A program made the translations under genes and the position numbers. From positions 1 through 64,000 of the forward strand of contig CALUSB010000001.1 in the NCBI GenBank assembly GCA_944323335.1: a stretch of DNA of 64,000 nt, read 5' to 3'. Positions 14,410 through 23,606 of this stretch are shown here, piece by piece (position 1 is the stretch's first letter; each line of letters opens with the position of its first letter). Under the pieces are notes generated by a model. That model ran no database searches and was not told the DNA's origin. It saw nothing but the letters and a program-made list of their open reading frames with translations. This DNA comes from Candidatus Gastranaerophilales bacterium (GTDB lineage: Bacteria > Cyanobacteriota > Vampirovibrionia > Gastranaerophilales > Gastranaerophilaceae).

Positions 14410-17400
14410 ATGAAACTTAAGCACAAAAAATTAACTTCAATGTTGATTTTACTCAGTTTTTTAAGTTACATGCCCCTATCAACAACAACTGCAATGGCTA
14501 TTGATGCAGGCACATTGCCAACATTAGATAACTCAATTAACGGTTCTGTAACAACTGACGGCAACAGAATGGATGTTACAGTTCAAGGCGGTTCAGGTAC
14601 CGTTGGTCAGTTTGACTGGAAAGACTTTAACGTAGGTTCAGGTGCTCACGTTAACTTTGGTTTTACAGCTAACTCACAAACATCTCTAAACCGTGTACTT
14701 GCATCAGGCGGTCTTTCACAAATCTACGGTAAATTAACAAACTCTTGCGCAGGCGGTGACTGTTCAAGCTATATGGGTACAGGTAAAGTTATCTTGATTA
14801 ACCCTAACGGTATATTATTCGGTAACGGTGCAACTGTAGACTTAAACTCATTTACAGCTACAACTTTTGACCTTAAAGGTGCTAAAAACCTCAGCGACTT
14901 ATCACCCGCTGAACTTGAAGCATACAAAGCTCAAATCAACGTAGTTAACGGTCTTCCTGCCGATATGGTTACAAACGCTCAATTCATCAGAGACGGCGTT
15001 TTGGCAACTAAAGACGGTGCTTCAGTAACTGTTGACGGCGCTAAAATGAACATTGACAAATCTCTTGCTCTTGCAGCAGATAATGTTAATATCTACAAAG
15101 GTTCTTTAATCCAAACAAATCTTAACCCCAACTACGGCGGCGGACAAAATGCTGCAAATCATGACCAATCATTCTCAAATGTTAGAATAGTTACAAGCGA
15201 CGGTGTTAACTTTACATACCAATTAAACGGTAACATCAAAAACCACAAAGCAAATTCCAGCAGCAACCCCAAAGTTGCAAACAACATAAACATTGACGGC
15301 GCTACAATTAAATCAGGCGCAGTAACTATTGAAAACGCAGGAACAAAATCAGGTTCTAACGTAAATATTAAAAATTCAATCGTTAAAGGTTACAAACTTG
15401 TTAACAACGAATACGGCGACATCATTATTAAAGGTAAAGAAGATGTAACAATCGCTGATTCACACCTACAAACAAACAATACTTCAATCAAATCAAACAA
15501 AGATACATACTCACAAAACGGCGGCAGAATTGCAATAAGCGCAGGCAACAATGTAAAATTAACAAATACAAAAATTGAATCTGCATACTCCGGCAAAAAC
15601 TTCTCAGGCGGCAGCACAGGTTCTAACGCAGGCGATATTACAATTGCAGCTAACAAAGGCAATGTAACAACTGAAAATACAAATGTTCACGCTAAAGGCA
15701 ACTTACTTGTTGCAGCAGCAGGCAAAATAAACGCTAAAGATTCAACTCTAAGAGCAAGAAACTACTCTTCTCACGATGACAACGCAGCAAACCTTCTTAA
15801 AAAAGTTGAATTAACTGCAAACAATGGCGTAACTCTTGACAATACTTACACAGAATCTTCAGACTACACAACAGTATACACACCCGGTAACATCACTGTT
15901 AAAAACGGTTCCGTAATGTATTCACCCAATAAAGCACTTAACCTATACGGTGCAAACACAACAATCGCCGATTCAACTCTTGTATACAACGGCTTAAACT
16001 TCGTTCATCCATCAGGTATGGTAAACAATGTTACAATTTCAGGCACAACAGCACTTAACGATAAAACTCCATATGCTGACGGTTTAAAACTTTCTACAAA
16101 CGGTAACTTAACAATTGACGGTAACAGCCTTCTAAAAAGAGGTTTCAGCGCAACAGTTGATGAAGATACACTTGATATGAACGTAACTTTAGGTGAAACT
16201 TCAAATCAAGATAGCATCACTCTTGAATCAACAGGCGGCAAAGTTACAATCAAAAACGGTTCAGATATCAAAACAAACAAAGGCGACTTTACAGCAAAAG
16301 CTGTTGACAGCGCAAAAGGTGAAGTATTCGTACAAAACTCAAAAATCGCTGCAGCAGGCAACATTAACTTAACACAAGCATTAACTCACAATGCAGGTAC
16401 TCACATCACAAAAGATTCAGCTCTAAGCGCTAAAAATATCAACATCACAACTAAAAACGCAGACGCTGACATCAACGCAGACATTGATAACTTTGCTAAC
16501 TTAAGCTACAGCGAACGCTTAGCACTTAACGCAGGCAGAGATAACAACATCACAGGCACAGGCAACCTAAATGCTCAAAGAGTTGACTTCAATGCTACAA
16601 GAAACAACAACATCAACATTAAAGGCAACGTAACAACTGATGATGTAGTATTCAACGGTCACGTTAACAACATCACAGCTACAGGCAACGTAACTCTTAA
16701 AAACTCAACAATAAAAGCTAAAGATACAGCAGCTCCTGAAAATACAAAAACAAACATCAACGCAGGCGGCAACTTTACAACTGACAAAACAGTTCTAAAA
16801 GTAAACGGTACAAAACTTATCGCTAACGCTGATAAAGACACAGACATCGTATTAGCAGGCGCTAACAACAAAAAAGCAGGTATCGAAATCAACGCAAAAT
16901 ACACAAGTGACCAACTTTCAAACAAAACAGTTACAATCAACGCAGCTGATAACGTACTTGCAATATCAAAAATCAAATCAGGCAACTTGAACCTTGACTC
17001 AAACGATACATTCCTTGCAGCTCTTACTAACTTAACATCATCAGACTTAGAAGGTGTTACAGAAGATGCATCAGGAAGAGCATACATTGAAGTAGCTAAC
17101 TGGGGTAAATTCAACCTCGACCCGATGGATGAATACACAACAGACTTCACTCAATCTGACTACTTCACATACACTGACCACTTTGTTCCCGGCAAACGCC
17201 AACCTGAAGCAGGTAATGCAATCGATACGTTCAAAAAACACTTCATCGAATTCGATTCAAACGGTGTAACTGAAAAATTCCTACTTGTTTACGAAAAACC
17301 ATTCGGATGCGAAGAACCCCCTGTAGTAAATCCTCCGGAAGATAACTTCGACCCCGGCATCAGCAGCGACCTTGACAGCTTAATCAACCAATTACGTTTA

Positions 17401-17550
17401 CCTCGTCAATTGGAACCCACTTCAAGAGTAGCACCAATCGCTAACAACACTACAGACCCAACATCAGGTATTGTTAACGCAGCTGCAAGAATAGAAGTTG
17501 ATGAAAACGCTACAACTACAAAAGACGATGAAGATGAATTTAAAATTTAG
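14410..17550 (+). CDS. TpsA exoprotein, filamentous haemagglutinin-type beta-helix protein
   Basis: The 1046-residue protein has a signal peptide ending near AMA-IDAG (about residue 31), then the TPS secretion domain with NPNGILFGNGA at about residue 133, and a cysteine pair in SCAGGDC. A long Asn/Thr/Lys-rich region of short repeats follows (patterns such as NVTTENTNV and GNINLTQ), expected to fold as a right-handed beta-helix. The C terminus has one Cys and a Pro-rich stretch before an acidic tail. It is the substrate of the divergent TpsB. Adhesion is likely; no haem-binding, protease or toxin domain was recognised. Confidence 0.9.
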   Translation: MKLKHKKLTSMLILLSFLSYMPLSTTTAMAIDAGTLPTLDNSINGSVTTDGNRMDVTVQGGSGTVGQFDWKDFNVGSGAHVNFGFTANSQTSLNRVLASGGLSQIYGKLTNSCAGGDCSSYMGTGKVILINPNGILFGNGATVDLNSFTATTFDLKGAKNLSDLSPAELEAYKAQINVVNGLPADMVTNAQFIRDGVLATKDGASVTVDGAKMNIDKSLALAADNVNIYKGSLIQTNLNPNYGGGQNAANHDQSFSNVRIVTSDGVNFTYQLNGNIKNHKANSSSNPKVANNINIDGATIKSGAVTIENAGTKSGSNVNIKNSIVKGYKLVNNEYGDIIIKGKEDVTIADSHLQTNNTSIKSNKDTYSQNGGRIAISAGNNVKLTNTKIESAYSGKNFSGGSTGSNAGDITIAANKGNVTTENTNVHAKGNLLVAAAGKINAKDSTLRARNYSSHDDNAANLLKKVELTANNGVTLDNTYTESSDYTTVYTPGNITVKNGSVMYSPNKALNLYGANTTIADSTLVYNGLNFVHPSGMVNNVTISGTTALNDKTPYADGLKLSTNGNLTIDGNSLLKRGFSATVDEDTLDMNVTLGETSNQDSITLESTGGKVTIKNGSDIKTNKGDFTAKAVDSAKGEVFVQNSKIAAAGNINLTQALTHNAGTHITKDSALSAKNINITTKNADADINADIDNFANLSYSERLALNAGRDNNITGTGNLNAQRVDFNATRNNNINIKGNVTTDDVVFNGHVNNITATGNVTLKNSTIKAKDTAAPENTKTNINAGGNFTTDKTVLKVNGTKLIANADKDTDIVLAGANNKKAGIEINAKYTSDQLSNKTVTINAADNVLAISKIKSGNLNLDSNDTFLAALTNLTSSDLEGVTEDASGRAYIEVANWGKFNLDPMDEYTTDFTQSDYFTYTDHFVPGKRQPEAGNAIDTFKKHFIEFDSNGVTEKFLLVYEKPFGCEEPPVVNPPEDNFDPGISSDLDSLINQLRLPRQLEPTSRVAPIANNTTDPTSGIVNAAARIEVDENATTTKDDEDEFKI

Positions 17551-17570
17551 TTCATAATCTGAATCAAGAA

Positions 17571-17599
17571 AACGCCCTCCAAAAAGAGGGCGTTTTTAT
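17571..17599 (+). terminator. rho-independent terminator after tpsA
   Basis: The stem AACGCCCTC pairs with GAGGGCGTT around a short A-rich loop and is followed by a T-rich tract. It lies 20 bases after the tpsA stop codon. Confidence 0.85.
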
Positions 17600-17664
17600 A
17601 TTGTAAAAATCTCATACAAATGATAGTATTTATTTTAAAAAATATTTGATATAAAATATCTGTA

Positions 17665-19770
17665 ATGCAAAAAGGAAAATTACAAAAAAGACTATTAATA
17701 CCCCTGTTTTGTCTGTCTTTATCCCTTCCCTTAAGTGCAAATGCCCAGTTTGCAACAACTAACTGCACAGCAGGCCAAAAGGAAGGATGGGGCGCAGGCA
17801 AGATTTATTCTCTTGAAAAAGAACTGCGTCAAAATGAAGACCCTGACACAATAAAACAATACGTAAATACTCAAAAAAGACGCTCAACATATTTTAAGGT
17901 ATTTAAAAGAGACAATATAGAAGCATGCGATAATCTGCGCTCGGCTCTGTATTTTCTAAGAAGAAATAAAAACTCAAGCGAATATAAAAGCACGCTTGAT
18001 AAACTAAATACTCTGATTGAAAAATCAGGCTTCCAAAATGACGATTTTAACAGACTTGAAGTAGCAAAAAACCTCTACCTTGAGTGCGAATGGTATGCAA
18101 GTGCGTATGAGTTTGAAGAACTGATTGAAAAAGGCTTTGAGTGCGCTGTTTGCTATGAATATTTAGGAGATATCGAACAGAGAATAAATAAAAACAGAGA
18201 AGCATCTCTTAAATACTACAAAAAATCCCTTGAGTACAATCCGGATAACGCTTCAGCGTTATTTAAAGTGGCAACTGTGCTAAACAGTATGAACAAAGGC
18301 GACTTGGCCCTTGAATACTACACAAAAGCAATAAATCTTACAGACGACCCTGAAATATTAAAAAAAGGTATCAGCGTTTTTACCCGTGCCGTCAGAAGCA
18401 AACCAAGAAACGCCAATTTGTATGAAATTCTTGGCGCAACGTATGAAAAAACAGGCGATTACAAAAAAACATACGAACTTTATCAAAGAGCAATTTCACT
18501 TAACCCTAGAGACATATTCTTGAAATACCGTCTTGGCGGACTTTTATATGAAACAAAACAGTATCCGCAGGCTACAAGAATATACGATAGCATTTTAAGA
18601 GATAATCTCTATGAATCTCAAATCCGTGCAGGCAAAGCAAAAAGTCTGCTTGCCCTCGGACAGACAAACGCTGCTCTTAAAGAATATCAGGTAATTCTTG
18701 CCATATATCCCGATTCAAAACAGGCAAAATACGGAATATATGAGATTTTTAAAGGCAAAAAAGACCTTGATTTTATAATAGATAATTTTTACCCCTTAAA
18801 TGAAGATTTTAAGCCCTCAAGCGAGTTTTACTCTGATTTTGCAGAGCTTTTAACAAGTCTTGATAACAACGATGACGCTATAAGCCTTTATAAAAAGGCT
18901 ATCGCCAAAGATTCCAAAAATGCAAAAGCGTACTTAAAGCTTTATGAGATATACGAACTTGCAGGAGAGGACTCTGAGGCTCATGAACTGATTAAAAAAG
19001 CATATAAAAATCTCCCTGACAACGAGGAGATTAAAAAAGTTTTTTTTTATCTCAACAAAAACACGCAAACAAAAAAGGACGACTTAGCACTTCATTATTT
19101 AAAAGAAAAACAATGGGCTAAGGCAATTAAAATATACGAGCAGATTGAGCCTAAAACGAGTCAAATCTACACCACTATGGCAAGCTGCTATAAGAACTTA
19201 AAAAATTACAAAAAATCTGTTGAATACTATAAAAAAGCCCTCACGCTTGATGATAAACAGTCTGATACTTATTATTCTCTGGCTCTTGTTTATCTTGAAC
19301 AAAAAAGCCCGAAGCTGGCTCAGACAATGTTATCTAAAGCGGTTGAAATTGACCCTAAAAATGTTAAAGCAATAAAGCTTCTAAACTACCTGAGCGGTCA
19401 GATTGTAACAGATATTTTAAATGAAGCTTATAATTATTATGAGAAAAAACAATATGAAAAAGCCATAAATGTGATGAACGAAGCTGCTAAACGCTTTGCG
19501 CAAGACCCTCAGGTGTATTATTACAGAGGCATAATACTTGAAGCCATGGGATTATATCCTCAAGCTATTAAAGATTATAAATCATCGGTAAGATTAAGCA
19601 GGGGCTTTGGTTTAGGATACTATTCAATGGCAAAAGCATATGAGAAAATAAACAGAGGCCGAGATGCCCTTGAAGCGTATGAAAAATACCTTGCAACCGA
19701 CCCTCGAGAAGAAGAGCTTATAAAAGAAGCACAGAAAAAAGTCATAGAACTCGGCGAAAAATATTACTAA
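17665..19770 (+). CDS. secreted or envelope TPR-repeat protein
   Basis: The 701-residue protein has a signal peptide (about residues 1-28, ending SANA-QFA). It then carries many tetratricopeptide repeats, for example ASLKYYKKSLEYNPDNASAL, DYKKTYELYQRAISLNPRD and YKKSVEYYKKALTLDDKQ. A cysteine-containing N-terminal section (TNCTAGQKEGWGAG) precedes the repeats. TPR arrays are protein-binding scaffolds, and export implies work in the periplasm or at the outer membrane. It lies just upstream of kdsB (9-base gap). A TadD-like pilotin role is possible but the Tad cluster is elsewhere. Confidence 0.75.
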   Translation: MQKGKLQKRLLIPLFCLSLSLPLSANAQFATTNCTAGQKEGWGAGKIYSLEKELRQNEDPDTIKQYVNTQKRRSTYFKVFKRDNIEACDNLRSALYFLRRNKNSSEYKSTLDKLNTLIEKSGFQNDDFNRLEVAKNLYLECEWYASAYEFEELIEKGFECAVCYEYLGDIEQRINKNREASLKYYKKSLEYNPDNASALFKVATVLNSMNKGDLALEYYTKAINLTDDPEILKKGISVFTRAVRSKPRNANLYEILGATYEKTGDYKKTYELYQRAISLNPRDIFLKYRLGGLLYETKQYPQATRIYDSILRDNLYESQIRAGKAKSLLALGQTNAALKEYQVILAIYPDSKQAKYGIYEIFKGKKDLDFIIDNFYPLNEDFKPSSEFYSDFAELLTSLDNNDDAISLYKKAIAKDSKNAKAYLKLYEIYELAGEDSEAHELIKKAYKNLPDNEEIKKVFFYLNKNTQTKKDDLALHYLKEKQWAKAIKIYEQIEPKTSQIYTTMASCYKNLKNYKKSVEYYKKALTLDDKQSDTYYSLALVYLEQKSPKLAQTMLSKAVEIDPKNVKAIKLLNYLSGQIVTDILNEAYNYYEKKQYEKAINVMNEAAKRFAQDPQVYYYRGIILEAMGLYPQAIKDYKSSVRLSRGFGLGYYSMAKAYEKINRGRDALEAYEKYLATDPREEELIKEAQKKVIELGEKYY

Positions 19771-19779
19771 GGAAAAAAT

Positions 19780-20508
19780 ATGGAAAAGACAGTCATCATA
19801 ATACCTGCAAGATACTCATCAACAAGGCTTAAGGGCAAATTGCTTATGGAAGTAGGAAACAAGCCCATTATTCAATGGGTCTGGGAAGCAGCCAAAAAGT
19901 CAAAACTTGCCGATGAAGTTATTATAGCGACTGATTCCGAGCTTATATTAAACAAAGCTCTTGAATTTGGCGCAAAGGCTGAAATGACATCATCCGAGCA
20001 TAAATCAGGCTCGGATAGAATCTGCGAAGTAGCTAAACGCCACGAAGAGTTTAAATATATTTTAAATATGCAGGGAGATGAACCGCAAATTACTCCCGAG
20101 GTTATAGACCTTGCTATATCCACTCTAAAAGAGGGTAATTGTGATATTTCAACTCTTGTAAGACAAATAACAGACCCTGAGCAGATTAATGACCCAAACT
20201 GTGTAAAGTGTGTATTTGATAACGATTTTAAAGCACTTTATTTTTCCCGCTGCCCTATACCCTATCCCAGAAACCCGCAAGAAGCTAAATATTACGCACA
20301 TATTGGCATATACGGATACAAAAGAGAGTCCCTGCTTAAAATGACATCTCTTGAACAATCAGACATTGAAAAAGCAGAAAGCCTCGAACAGCTGCGTGCA
20401 CTTAAAAACTCAATGACAATAAAAGTAGCTCTTACAAAACTAAATCCTATTGGGATAGACACCCAACAGGATTTAGATAAATTTATTAACTCGCAAAAGA
20501 CTAACTAG
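19780..20508 (+). CDS. kdsB: 3-deoxy-manno-octulosonate cytidylyltransferase (CMP-KDO synthetase)
   Basis: The enzyme activates KDO with CTP for the inner core of lipopolysaccharide. The 242-residue length is typical. Recognisable motifs are the N-terminal nucleotide-binding IIPARYSSTRLKGKLL, IIATDSE, the QGDEPQI loop and RCPIPYPR; the region around HIGIYGYKRE is also conserved. Its presence indicates a KDO-containing outer membrane. It is probably cotranscribed with the TPR gene upstream, and its stop codon directly abuts that of the converging pilin gene. Confidence 0.93.
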   Translation: MEKTVIIIPARYSSTRLKGKLLMEVGNKPIIQWVWEAAKKSKLADEVIIATDSELILNKALEFGAKAEMTSSEHKSGSDRICEVAKRHEEFKYILNMQGDEPQITPEVIDLAISTLKEGNCDISTLVRQITDPEQINDPNCVKCVFDNDFKALYFSRCPIPYPRNPQEAKYYAHIGIYGYKRESLLKMTSLEQSDIEKAESLEQLRALKNSMTIKVALTKLNPIGIDTQQDLDKFINSQKTN

Positions 20509-20748
20509 TTACCGCTTCTGACACTTAGAGTTTGCGCTGTCCCAAGTGTAACCGGTTCCTAAGCCCTTGCAATAAGTTTCAGCTGCGTTTTCTGTCGTAG
20601 TTTCAACGTCGTCACCAACACCAGTTACTGCAGTATTTACCTTTTGCCCCAAGAATTGCAATGCAGTAATAGCAATTACCGTAACCAATGCAAGGATAAG
20701 AGCATACTCTACCAAACTCTGTGCTTTACTTTTCTTTGCGAATTTCAT
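20509..20748 (-). CDS. Flp-type pilin
   Basis: The 79-residue prepilin has a short basic leader (MKFAKKSKA) and then QSLVEYALILALVTVIAITAL, with the essential Glu at position +5 of the mature protein. The residue before the cleavage site is Ala and not the usual Gly. The C-terminal part has two Cys (TYCKGLG and SKCQKR) that could form a disulphide loop, uncommon in short Flp pilins. It probably builds the fibre assembled by the Tad genes at 35.5-42.3 kb. TAAGGAA precedes the ATG. Confidence 0.85.
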   Translation of the reverse strand: MKFAKKSKAQSLVEYALILALVTVIAITALQFLGQKVNTAVTGVGDDVETTTENAAETYCKGLGTGYTWDSANSKCQKR

Positions 20749-20777
20749 TAAAATATTCCTTATTACTTTCTAACTGT

Positions 20778-20805
20778 ATTTTACCATATTTTTATTTTAT
20801 GTAAA
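20778..20805 (-). promoter_or_regulatory. candidate promoter of the pilin gene
   Basis: On the minus strand TTTACA (20800-20805) and TAAAAT (20778-20783) are separated by 16 bases, about 30 bases before the pilin ATG. This would allow the pilin to be made as its own short, abundant transcript. Confidence 0.5.
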
Positions 20806-20810
20806 TAATT

Positions 20811-21998
20811 TTACATATATCTGATTCCTGCTTCATCCAGTCTTTTAAATGCCTCTTTCAATCTTTCTGCAGGTTGTACTATAGATACTCTGAAATGGTC
20901 ATCGCTATACTCGCCAAAAGCAATACCGGGAGTAAACATAACGCCTGTTTTAAACAATACTTCTTTACAAAATTCCTTAGATTGTCTGCCTGTTGGAACT
21001 TTTAGCCAAAAATACATAGTAGCGGAGCTTCTTTTCATATGCCAGCCAAGTTTATTAAAGCCCTGTGCGACTATTTCACGACGAGAATTATACTTGTCCA
21101 TAATTTCCCGAACATATTTATAATCCATCTCAAGAGCAGCTATACAAGCGTCTTGCACAATTGAAGATGTACCGTAGTCAATGTTAGACTTCATAGCATA
21201 TAAAACATCTATAAACTCTTTATTACCAACGGCAAAGCCTGCTCTCCAGCCTGCCATATTAAATGTTTTTGAGAATGAATGAAACTCAATTGCTATATCT
21301 TTAGCACCCTCAATATTAAAGATGCTTAAGGGACGATAGTTATCATAGCAAACTTCCCCGTAAGCTAAATCTGATACAAGCAAGATATTATATTTTTTAC
21401 AATATGCCACCATTTTTTCCAAAAATTCTCTTGGAGCAGTAGCGCCCGTTGGGTTATTCGGATAATTTATAAAAAACATTTTTGCTTTTCTTGCAATATC
21501 CTCAGGAATTGAATCAAGGTCGGGAAGATAGTCGTTTTCATCAGTCAAAGGAACATGATACACTTGCGCGCCTGCTACCCAGCTTCCGCGAGAAAGTACG
21601 GGATAATAAGGGTCAGGAACTATGTTTATGTCCCCCGGGTCAGAATAAGCCATTGCAATGTTTGCAAGACCCTCTTTTTCACCGATTAGAGTCTGAACTT
21701 CTTTTATCGGGTCAATATCTACGTTGTATCTGTCTTTCATCCACTTTGCAATAGCACGTCTAAAATCATCTTTACCTCTAAAGCTCGGGTAGCCATGGCT
21801 TTCCGGCATTTGGATAGATTTTAGCGCAGCGTCTACTACAGGTTTTGGAGTAGCACCGTCAGGGTTACCTATACCAAGGTCAATAAGGTCAATACCCTGT
21901 GCACGAGCCTCATCTTTCCACTCGTTAAGTTCGGCAAAGATATATTTTGGTATTTCTAAAATTCTTTTTGAGGGTTTAATTTTATATAAAGTTTCCAT
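20811..21998 (-). CDS. dapL: LL-diaminopimelate aminotransferase
   Basis: This is a fold-type I PLP enzyme of 395 residues. The PLP lysine is K244 in SFSKTFNMAGWRAGF; other cofactor and substrate sites are NYPNNPTGA, DLAYGEV and the C-terminal FRVSIVQP arginine. It best matches the DapL type that converts tetrahydrodipicolinate directly to LL-DAP, the route of lysine and peptidoglycan synthesis known in cyanobacteria, chlamydiae and plants. A general alanine/aspartate aminotransferase is the alternative. GGAG lies before the ATG. Confidence 0.82.
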   Translation of the reverse strand: METLYKIKPSKRILEIPKYIFAELNEWKDEARAQGIDLIDLGIGNPDGATPKPVVDAALKSIQMPESHGYPSFRGKDDFRRAIAKWMKDRYNVDIDPIKEVQTLIGEKEGLANIAMAYSDPGDINIVPDPYYPVLSRGSWVAGAQVYHVPLTDENDYLPDLDSIPEDIARKAKMFFINYPNNPTGATAPREFLEKMVAYCKKYNILLVSDLAYGEVCYDNYRPLSIFNIEGAKDIAIEFHSFSKTFNMAGWRAGFAVGNKEFIDVLYAMKSNIDYGTSSIVQDACIAALEMDYKYVREIMDKYNSRREIVAQGFNKLGWHMKRSSATMYFWLKVPTGRQSKEFCKEVLFKTGVMFTPGIAFGEYSDDHFRVSIVQPAERLKEAFKRLDEAGIRYM

Positions 21999-22043
21999 TT
22001 TATTCTCCTTAATCTAAATATTTTATCATTATAAATTTTTATT

Positions 22044-23033
22044 TCACTCAACTATATTAAGTATCTCATTTGCTTTTGAAATTATGTTGTATCGCTCATA
22101 AATGAGCTTTCTCGCTCGCGCGCTTACTTTTTTACGCTCAAGCGGGTTATTTAGGTAATATTTTATTTTATCAACTAAATCGTTTTTATCTTCATAGCAA
22201 ACAACTGCATCTTCTAAATCAAGATTTTTAATATCATCCCTCTTATCACACAGTAAAAATCCGCCGCAAGCAAGGACTTCAAAGGTTCGATAGTTAAGAG
22301 AGCTCTCGCCTTGAAGATTTATATTAAGGTTGATTTTTGACATATTATAAACCCTTGAGAGGGAATTTTGCTCTGATATAAAGCCGCAAAAAGAATTTTT
22401 ATAATTTAAAAGTTCATTGTCGTTAAGATATTTTTTCATCTGCTCTACACTTGTTTCAAAGTGCTTTGGATATGAAAAAATCTTTAATTTATCTGGAAAA
22501 TTTTTAATAACAACACTTAAAATCTCTTGTCTTACATCACTTAAGGGGCGGCCTAAAAAAGTTATATCGTATTTTTTTTCTAAATCTAAATCTTTATAAA
22601 TATCGCAATCAACACAGATGGGGAAATATTTTGACTTTGTATTTTTAAAATCGTTTAAGTATTTTTTGTCCCAAAAAATAAGCTCGATGTTTCGCTTGTG
22701 ATTATCTATAAACTGTTCAAATTTTTCTTTTAAGCTCAAATCCCCTGATAGCGAGTAGTTTGATGAAGGATTATCCGCAAAGTAGTGAATGAGTTTTATA
22801 TTTTTATTCAATTTTATGAGATTTTGCACAAAATTAAGCGCATCATCATTTATCATATAGCCGTAATCATAAGAAAGTACAAAATCAAAATCACACACAG
22901 GGAGGCTTTTTAGCTCTCTTACATCAACAAAAGTCGTATTGTGAGCATTGTTGTTATCAAAGCCCTTTTTAAAACCCTTTAAAATGAGCTCTCCTGCGAT
23001 ACTTATAGGTGATATGATTAAAATATTTGCCAT
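22044..23033 (-). CDS. CgeB-like glycosyltransferase
   Basis: The 329-residue protein has two Rossmann-like halves. The C-terminal half shows the retaining-transferase pattern of the CgeB/DUF3880 group: YDITFLGRPLSDVRQEIL, then LNINLQGESSLNYRTFEVLACGGFLLCD with the donor-binding Glu, and a last helical DKIKYYLNNPLERKKVSA. It would add a sugar to a surface glycan or protein. The donor and acceptor cannot be read from sequence. It sits alone between dapL and rpsP on the same strand. Confidence 0.78.
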   Translation of the reverse strand: MANILIISPISIAGELILKGFKKGFDNNNAHNTTFVDVRELKSLPVCDFDFVLSYDYGYMINDDALNFVQNLIKLNKNIKLIHYFADNPSSNYSLSGDLSLKEKFEQFIDNHKRNIELIFWDKKYLNDFKNTKSKYFPICVDCDIYKDLDLEKKYDITFLGRPLSDVRQEILSVVIKNFPDKLKIFSYPKHFETSVEQMKKYLNDNELLNYKNSFCGFISEQNSLSRVYNMSKINLNINLQGESSLNYRTFEVLACGGFLLCDKRDDIKNLDLEDAVVCYEDKNDLVDKIKYYLNNPLERKKVSARARKLIYERYNIISKANEILNIVE

Positions 23034-23053
23034 TTTATCCTAAAAATTTTATA

Positions 23054-23085
23054 TAAAAAAATTGAGCCTCGATTTGAGGCTCAAT
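23054..23085 (-). terminator. terminator after rpsP
   Basis: On the minus strand the stem TTGAGCCTC-AAATC-GAGGCTCAA is followed by a T-rich tract. It lies about 20 bases after the rpsP stop codon and separates it from the glycosyltransferase gene. Confidence 0.85.
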
Positions 23086-23103
23086 AAAGTGTTCTTTTCG
23101 ATA

Positions 23104-23493
23104 TTATTCTCTAGCTTCACCCGCCTCAACTTGTGCCTCGTCTGCTGCCGCAGCTTCTTGCGCCGCTGCCGCTTGGGCTTCAGCTTCTTTTTGGGCTTCA
23201 AGTTTGGCTTGAGCTTTTTTAGATAGTTTCACTGTTTCTTTTTTGTTATAAATTAATTTACCTTCTTCATCACAGTTTTTCATAAGGTAAGTAACTGTAG
23301 CTGTAGGTTGAGCACCTTTTTTTACCCATTCTTGTGCTGAAGCTAAGTTTAATTTCATTTCTTTTGTCTTGGGGTTGTAATGTCCAAGTTCTTCTATAGG
23401 TGCGCCTTCTCTTTTGCAGCGACCGTCAATAACCACTATACGGTAAGTGGGGTTCTTTTTATATCCTAGTCTTTTTAGTCTAATCTTAACCAC
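23104..23493 (-). CDS. rpsP: 30S ribosomal protein S16
   Basis: The first 85 or so residues match S16 (KIRLKRLGYKKNPTYRIVV, EELGHYNPKTKEMKLN). A further 45 residues form an Ala/Glu/Gln-rich tail after KKAQAKLEAQKEAEAQ, an extension found in some S16 proteins and likely helical. The start is GTG at 23493, with AAGGAGA upstream. It lies downstream of ffh in the common bacterial ffh-rpsP neighbourhood. Confidence 0.95.
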   Translation of the reverse strand: MVKIRLKRLGYKKNPTYRIVVIDGRCKREGAPIEELGHYNPKTKEMKLNLASAQEWVKKGAQPTATVTYLMKNCDEEGKLIYNKKETVKLSKKAQAKLEAQKEAEAQAAAAQEAAAADEAQVEAGEARE

Positions 23494-23606
23494 TTCTTTT
23501 TCTTATCTCCTTAAGTCATTAGTAATTGATTATAAGATAATCAAAACACAAGCAAGATTTATTTGCAAGCAAATTTACTAAATTTACTTGACATTTTAAA
23601 AAAAGT

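Noticed and set aside
14173-14424. 83-codon minus-strand frame between tpsB and tpsA
   Set aside because: No ribosome site, translation looks like random AT-rich sequence, and it overlaps the tpsA start region.
15390-17150. Minus-strand frames inside tpsA
   Set aside because: Antisense shadows of the repetitive tpsA coding sequence; strong + strand coding signal.
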